Assembly (NCBI GenBank): GCA_943787725.1
Contig: CALSNM010000007.1
Span: forward strand, 62,001 to 126,000
Length of the DNA: 64,000 nt
DNA from: an uncultured Flavobacteriales bacterium
GTDB lineage: Bacteria > Bacteroidota > Bacteroidia > Flavobacteriales_D > Parvicellaceae
Reading direction: 5' to 3'
The notes beneath the pieces were generated by a model. That model had not been told where the DNA came from. It did not search any database and saw only the letters and a list, made by a program, of their open reading frames with translations. Shown here in pieces: positions 61,410-64,000 of the stretch; position 1 is the first letter of the stretch; each line of letters opens with the position of its first letter. A program made the translations under genes and the position numbers.

Positions 61410-63038
61410 TTGAACACTGAGCTATATATTGCAAAACGCATGCTAAAAGGGAAATCTTCTAACAAGAAAATTTCGCGCCCAATTGTATCTCTTGCAATAA
61501 TAGGAATTACTTTAGGCATAGCGGTCATGCTCTTGTCGGTTTCTATCGCAACAGGTTTCCAAAAAGAGATTCGGGATAAAGTTATTGGTTTTGGTTCGCA
61601 TATTCAAATCACTCCGGAATTTGGCAATCTTTCTTTTGAATCTACTCCAATGATTGCGGACCAGCCTTTTTTGAAAGACATTTCTAATGAAGAAAAGGTA
61701 AAGCACATTCAAAACTTCGCCTACAAGCCTGCCATAATTCAAACGCGTGGAGATAAGAAAAAAGAAATTCAAGGAGTTATTTTTAAAGGAATAACACAAG
61801 ATTTTGACCCTTCATTTTTTGAAAAAAATTTAGTAACCGGTAAAATACCTATTTACTCAAACGAAGCAATCAATGATAGTATTTTAATATCCAGTTATGT
61901 TGCAAAAAAATTAAAGCTTGAACTCAATGAAAAAGTAACTACCTATTTCGTAAAAGAGACTGGGCCCAAACAACGTAATCTTATTATTGCAGGGATATAC
62001 GAAACGGGAATGGAAGATTTCGATAAGCAATTTGCCATTATTGACATCAATCATATTCGTAAATTAAATGGTTGGGGAATTACTGCAAATTTATTTTTAA
62101 AAGATGAATGTAGAAATGGCTTTCCTGTGATTGAAGCGCAAGTAGTTGGAGGCAATGAAAACTACAGATACAGTTGGAATGGAAGCAGCTATTCGGATGA
62201 ATACGAGATTATTCTTTGCCCTATAAGAGATACTACAATTCAGTTAATAGCGACAGATTTTCAATCCTATAGTTACTTAGATGAACCTGAGCAAAACTCT
62301 GTACCAGATACTGCTTGGCTATCGATCAAAGTAGACAGCGCCTTTTCTTGTGATTGTTCATTTTCTGATATGAGGATTGATTTTGAAGTGGTTGATGAAA
62401 ATACACTTGAATATAACTTCAACGGAAATACGATTACCACAATATTAAAAACATCAGGTGGAAGTGCAAAATATTATACAGGTGGGTTTGAAGTTCTTCT
62501 AAAAAACTATAATGATTTGTTTGTTGCAAAAGATTTAATTAAAAAACATACTACAAGAGAATTTAGTGCTTCAGCAATAACGGAACGAAATGAAGAAATC
62601 TTTAATTGGCTTAATATGTTGGATCTAAATGTTTACATAATAATTGGATTGATGATTTTAGTTGCAATCATCAATATGACTTCGGCACTATTAGTTATAA
62701 TTTTAGAAAGAACTCAAATGATAGGTATTCTAAAAGCTTTAGGACAAGGAAATTGGAGCATCCGAAAAATATTTCTATACAATGGAGGTTACCTCATTAC
62801 CAAAGGAATGTTGTATGGGAATATAGTAGCAATAGGAATGATTGTTGTTCAAAACCAATTTCAAATCCTTACCTTACCTCAAGCCAATTACTATGTGAGC
62901 ATAGTACCAATGGCATTTCCGTTCACTGCACTTATTTTAGTGGACGCTTGCGCATTTGCACTCTGCTTTATAGCTTTGGTTTTGCCATCTTACATGATAA
63001 CGCGAATTAGCCCAGTTAAAGCAATAAAGTTTGAGTAA
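61410..63038 (+). CDS. LolC/LolE-like FtsX-family ABC transporter permease with an extra periplasmic insert
   Basis: About 542 residues from the TTG at 61410 (MNTELYIAKRMLKGK); a TTG at 61386 would overlap the divergent NamZ gene and is less likely. The first TM is near 25-47 (IVSLAIIGITLGIAVMLLSV), and the periplasmic MacB-type domain starts with GSHIQITPEFGNLSFESTPM. Three C-terminal TMs follow (LNVYIIIGLMILVAIINMTS near 412, the YNGGYLITKGMLYGNIVAIG region, and FTALILVDACAFALCFIALV). LolC/E proteins are usually about 400 residues. Residues about 226-375 (ECRNGFPVIEAQVVGGNENY to FNGNTITTILKTSGGSAKYY) look inserted. Lipoprotein release is the family role, but no LolD ATPase is in the window. 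Confidence 0.85.
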   Translation: MNTELYIAKRMLKGKSSNKKISRPIVSLAIIGITLGIAVMLLSVSIATGFQKEIRDKVIGFGSHIQITPEFGNLSFESTPMIADQPFLKDISNEEKVKHIQNFAYKPAIIQTRGDKKKEIQGVIFKGITQDFDPSFFEKNLVTGKIPIYSNEAINDSILISSYVAKKLKLELNEKVTTYFVKETGPKQRNLIIAGIYETGMEDFDKQFAIIDINHIRKLNGWGITANLFLKDECRNGFPVIEAQVVGGNENYRYSWNGSSYSDEYEIILCPIRDTTIQLIATDFQSYSYLDEPEQNSVPDTAWLSIKVDSAFSCDCSFSDMRIDFEVVDENTLEYNFNGNTITTILKTSGGSAKYYTGGFEVLLKNYNDLFVAKDLIKKHTTREFSASAITERNEEIFNWLNMLDLNVYIIIGLMILVAIINMTSALLVIILERTQMIGILKALGQGNWSIRKIFLYNGGYLITKGMLYGNIVAIGMIVVQNQFQILTLPQANYYVSIVPMAFPFTALILVDACAFALCFIALVLPSYMITRISPVKAIKFE

Positions 63039-63106
63039 TCTTTGTTGATTATTGCTTCATTTAGGGAAGTTAATGCACTTTGATCGCAATTATACAATAC
63101 GGAAGA

Positions 63107-63754
63107 TTACAACTTCCTAGCTATCATTAATCCATCCCTTATTGGGAATAAGATGTTTTCTACCCTAAGATCATTATGAATTTTTTCATTGTATTCAAGG
63201 ATTGCTTTTGTTTCCATATCGCAGTCCTCAACTTTCTGAACTACTTTTCCACTCCATAATACGTTATCTGCAACTATATAAGCTCCTGTGGGGAGCTTAT
63301 CAATTACCAAATCGAAATAATTTGAATAATTTGTCTTGTCAGCATCAATAAAAACCAAATCAAATTTTTCTATTAGAGTAGGAATAATTTCAATTGCATT
63401 TCCAATTCTAAAGTCAATCTTTTTGGAAACATTTGCCTTTTCAAAATAAGAAGATGCAAAATCCTCTAATTCAGCATTTCTATCAATTGTAACAACTTTT
63501 CCATCCTTCTTTAAACCCTCCGCCAAACAGATTGCACTGTAACCTGTGTAGGTGCCTATTTCGAGAATATTGGTCGGTTGAATCATATTACTCAACATGC
63601 TTAAAACCCTTCCTTGCAAATGTCCCGAAAGCATTCTTGGTTGCAATATTTGAATATTTGTCTGTCTATTCAAATCTTTTAACACTTCAGTTTCTGATGT
63701 AGTATGAGCTGCACTATAGGCGTCTATCTCATTTGGTAAAAAATCCATTTGCAA
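63107..63754 (-). CDS. Class I O-methyltransferase
   Basis: A 215-residue enzyme of the caffeoyl-CoA/catechol O-methyltransferase type. The SAM site is NILEIGTYTGYSAICLAEGL near 63, followed by VVTIDRNAELEDFASSYFEK. The metal site is DLVFIDADKTNYSNYFDL near 132 and GAYIVADNVLWSGKV near 156. It moves a methyl group to a vicinal hydroxyl using SAM and a divalent metal; the substrate is unknown. The start could be the second ATG (63748, MDFLPNEI). The stop is 2 bases before the M16 peptidase end, so the pair is transcribed in tandem. Confidence 0.9.
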   Translation of the reverse strand: MQMDFLPNEIDAYSAAHTTSETEVLKDLNRQTNIQILQPRMLSGHLQGRVLSMLSNMIQPTNILEIGTYTGYSAICLAEGLKKDGKVVTIDRNAELEDFASSYFEKANVSKKIDFRIGNAIEIIPTLIEKFDLVFIDADKTNYSNYFDLVIDKLPTGAYIVADNVLWSGKVVQKVEDCDMETKAILEYNEKIHNDLRVENILFPIRDGLMIARKL

Positions 63755-63756
63755 AT

Positions 63757-64000
63757 TTATTTTTTTGGAAGAAATGAAAGACTTGAGAATTTATCAATAT
63801 CCAACATCTCATTAGCTACTTCTAATAATGATTCTGCACTGATACTATCGATTTTATCGTAAACACCTTCAATGCTTTCAACCTCATCAAAATACAACAT
63901 ACTTTTACCTATTGACAGCATCAAATTAGAATTATTATCATGTCCAATAGCTATATGTCCTTTCAATTGTTTTTTTGCCAAAGAAAGTTGAGTTGCACCA
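63757..64000 (-). CDS. M16 family peptidase, C-terminal end (partial)
   Basis: The end of a longer gene that enters from the right edge. The readable part is GATQLSLAKKQLKGHIAIGH, then NSNLMLSIGKSMLYFDEVES and a helix SAESLLEVANEMLDIDKFSS, ending SFLPKK. This matches the C-terminal domain of processing-peptidase-like zinc peptidases (pitrilysin/M16). The catalytic HxxEH domain lies outside the window. The O-methyltransferase begins 2 bases after the stop. Confidence 0.75.
   Translation of the reverse strand, partial: GATQLSLAKKQLKGHIAIGHDNNSNLMLSIGKSMLYFDEVESIEGVYDKIDSISAESLLEVANEMLDIDKFSSLSFLPKK

Noticed and set aside
63055-63119. Inverted repeat GGAAGTT ... AACTTCC after the permease gene
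   Set aside because: Seven bases with a gap of about 45; no U-tract, and it overlaps the end of the methyltransferase gene. Not convincing as a terminator.
1-64000. tRNA, rRNA or replication origin
   Set aside because: No cloverleaf-type or rRNA-like sequence, and no DnaA-box cluster was recognised by eye; a tool such as tRNAscan would be needed to confirm absence.

Overview
The window comes from a low-GC marine-type Bacteroidota, most likely a Flavobacteriales relative. The evidence is a giant SprB-like adhesin ending in a gliding-motility-type sorting domain, a peptidase with a type A T9SS sorting domain, a TonB-dependent receptor, GWxTD and SCP/CAP proteins, promoters of the TAnnTTTG type, and the conserved order birA / rsfS-ftsH-cdsA-psd. 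No rRNA, tRNA, CRISPR array or transposase was seen.

Layout. 1-2.5 kb: an outer-membrane beta-barrel protein with a 27-bp coding minisatellite, then a SpoU-type methyltransferase. 2.6-6.5 kb: a thiamin module with a TPP-riboswitch-controlled TonB receptor and, just upstream, a NadR-like kinase, a PnuC/PnuT transporter and a YkoF-like thiamin-binding protein. 6.5-7.3 kb: a crotonase. 7.4-20.9 kb: an approximately 4,320-residue adhesin with about 40 SprB-type repeats and a small secreted partner. 21-26 kb: aroB-aroA and an M1 peptidase. 26-33.8 kb: solenoid protein, lipoproteins, rlmB, a GWxTD protein, a LuxE-like protein and tyrS. 34-38.2 kb: a stretch full of single-base indels (membrane protein, unknown protein, NUDIX, pyrE, SRPBCC). 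38.1-43.8 kb: birA, rsfS, ftsH, cdsA, psd and two cysteine-rich small secreted proteins. 43.8-48.6 kb: a hydroxyacyl-CoA dehydrogenase, a three-gene operon (pentose-phosphate epimerase fused to CBS domains, DAHP synthase, KdsC-type phosphatase) and a CAP protein. 49-56.8 kb: a complete isoleucine/valine operon ilvE-D-B-N-C-A preceded by a leader peptide and attenuator. 56.8-64 kb: a large unknown secreted protein, a SAM methyltransferase, NamZ, a LolC/E-like permease, an O-methyltransferase and the end of an M16 peptidase.

The clearest regulatory findings are the ilv attenuator (leader peptide rich in Ile/Leu/Val, antiterminator, 11-bp terminator with nine U's) and the TPP riboswitch with its own promoter. 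The RPE-CBS / DAHPS / KdsC operon is the best candidate for an undescribed pathway or regulatory arrangement.

Many genes carry one-base indels that break otherwise intact, well-conserved proteins, including normally needed ones (pyrE, ilvE, rsfS, birA). Coding sense resumes perfectly after each break, so assembly or sequencing error is the simplest reading. Spans of broken genes are given from inferred start to inferred stop. All functional calls are by reading motifs; no database search was run.
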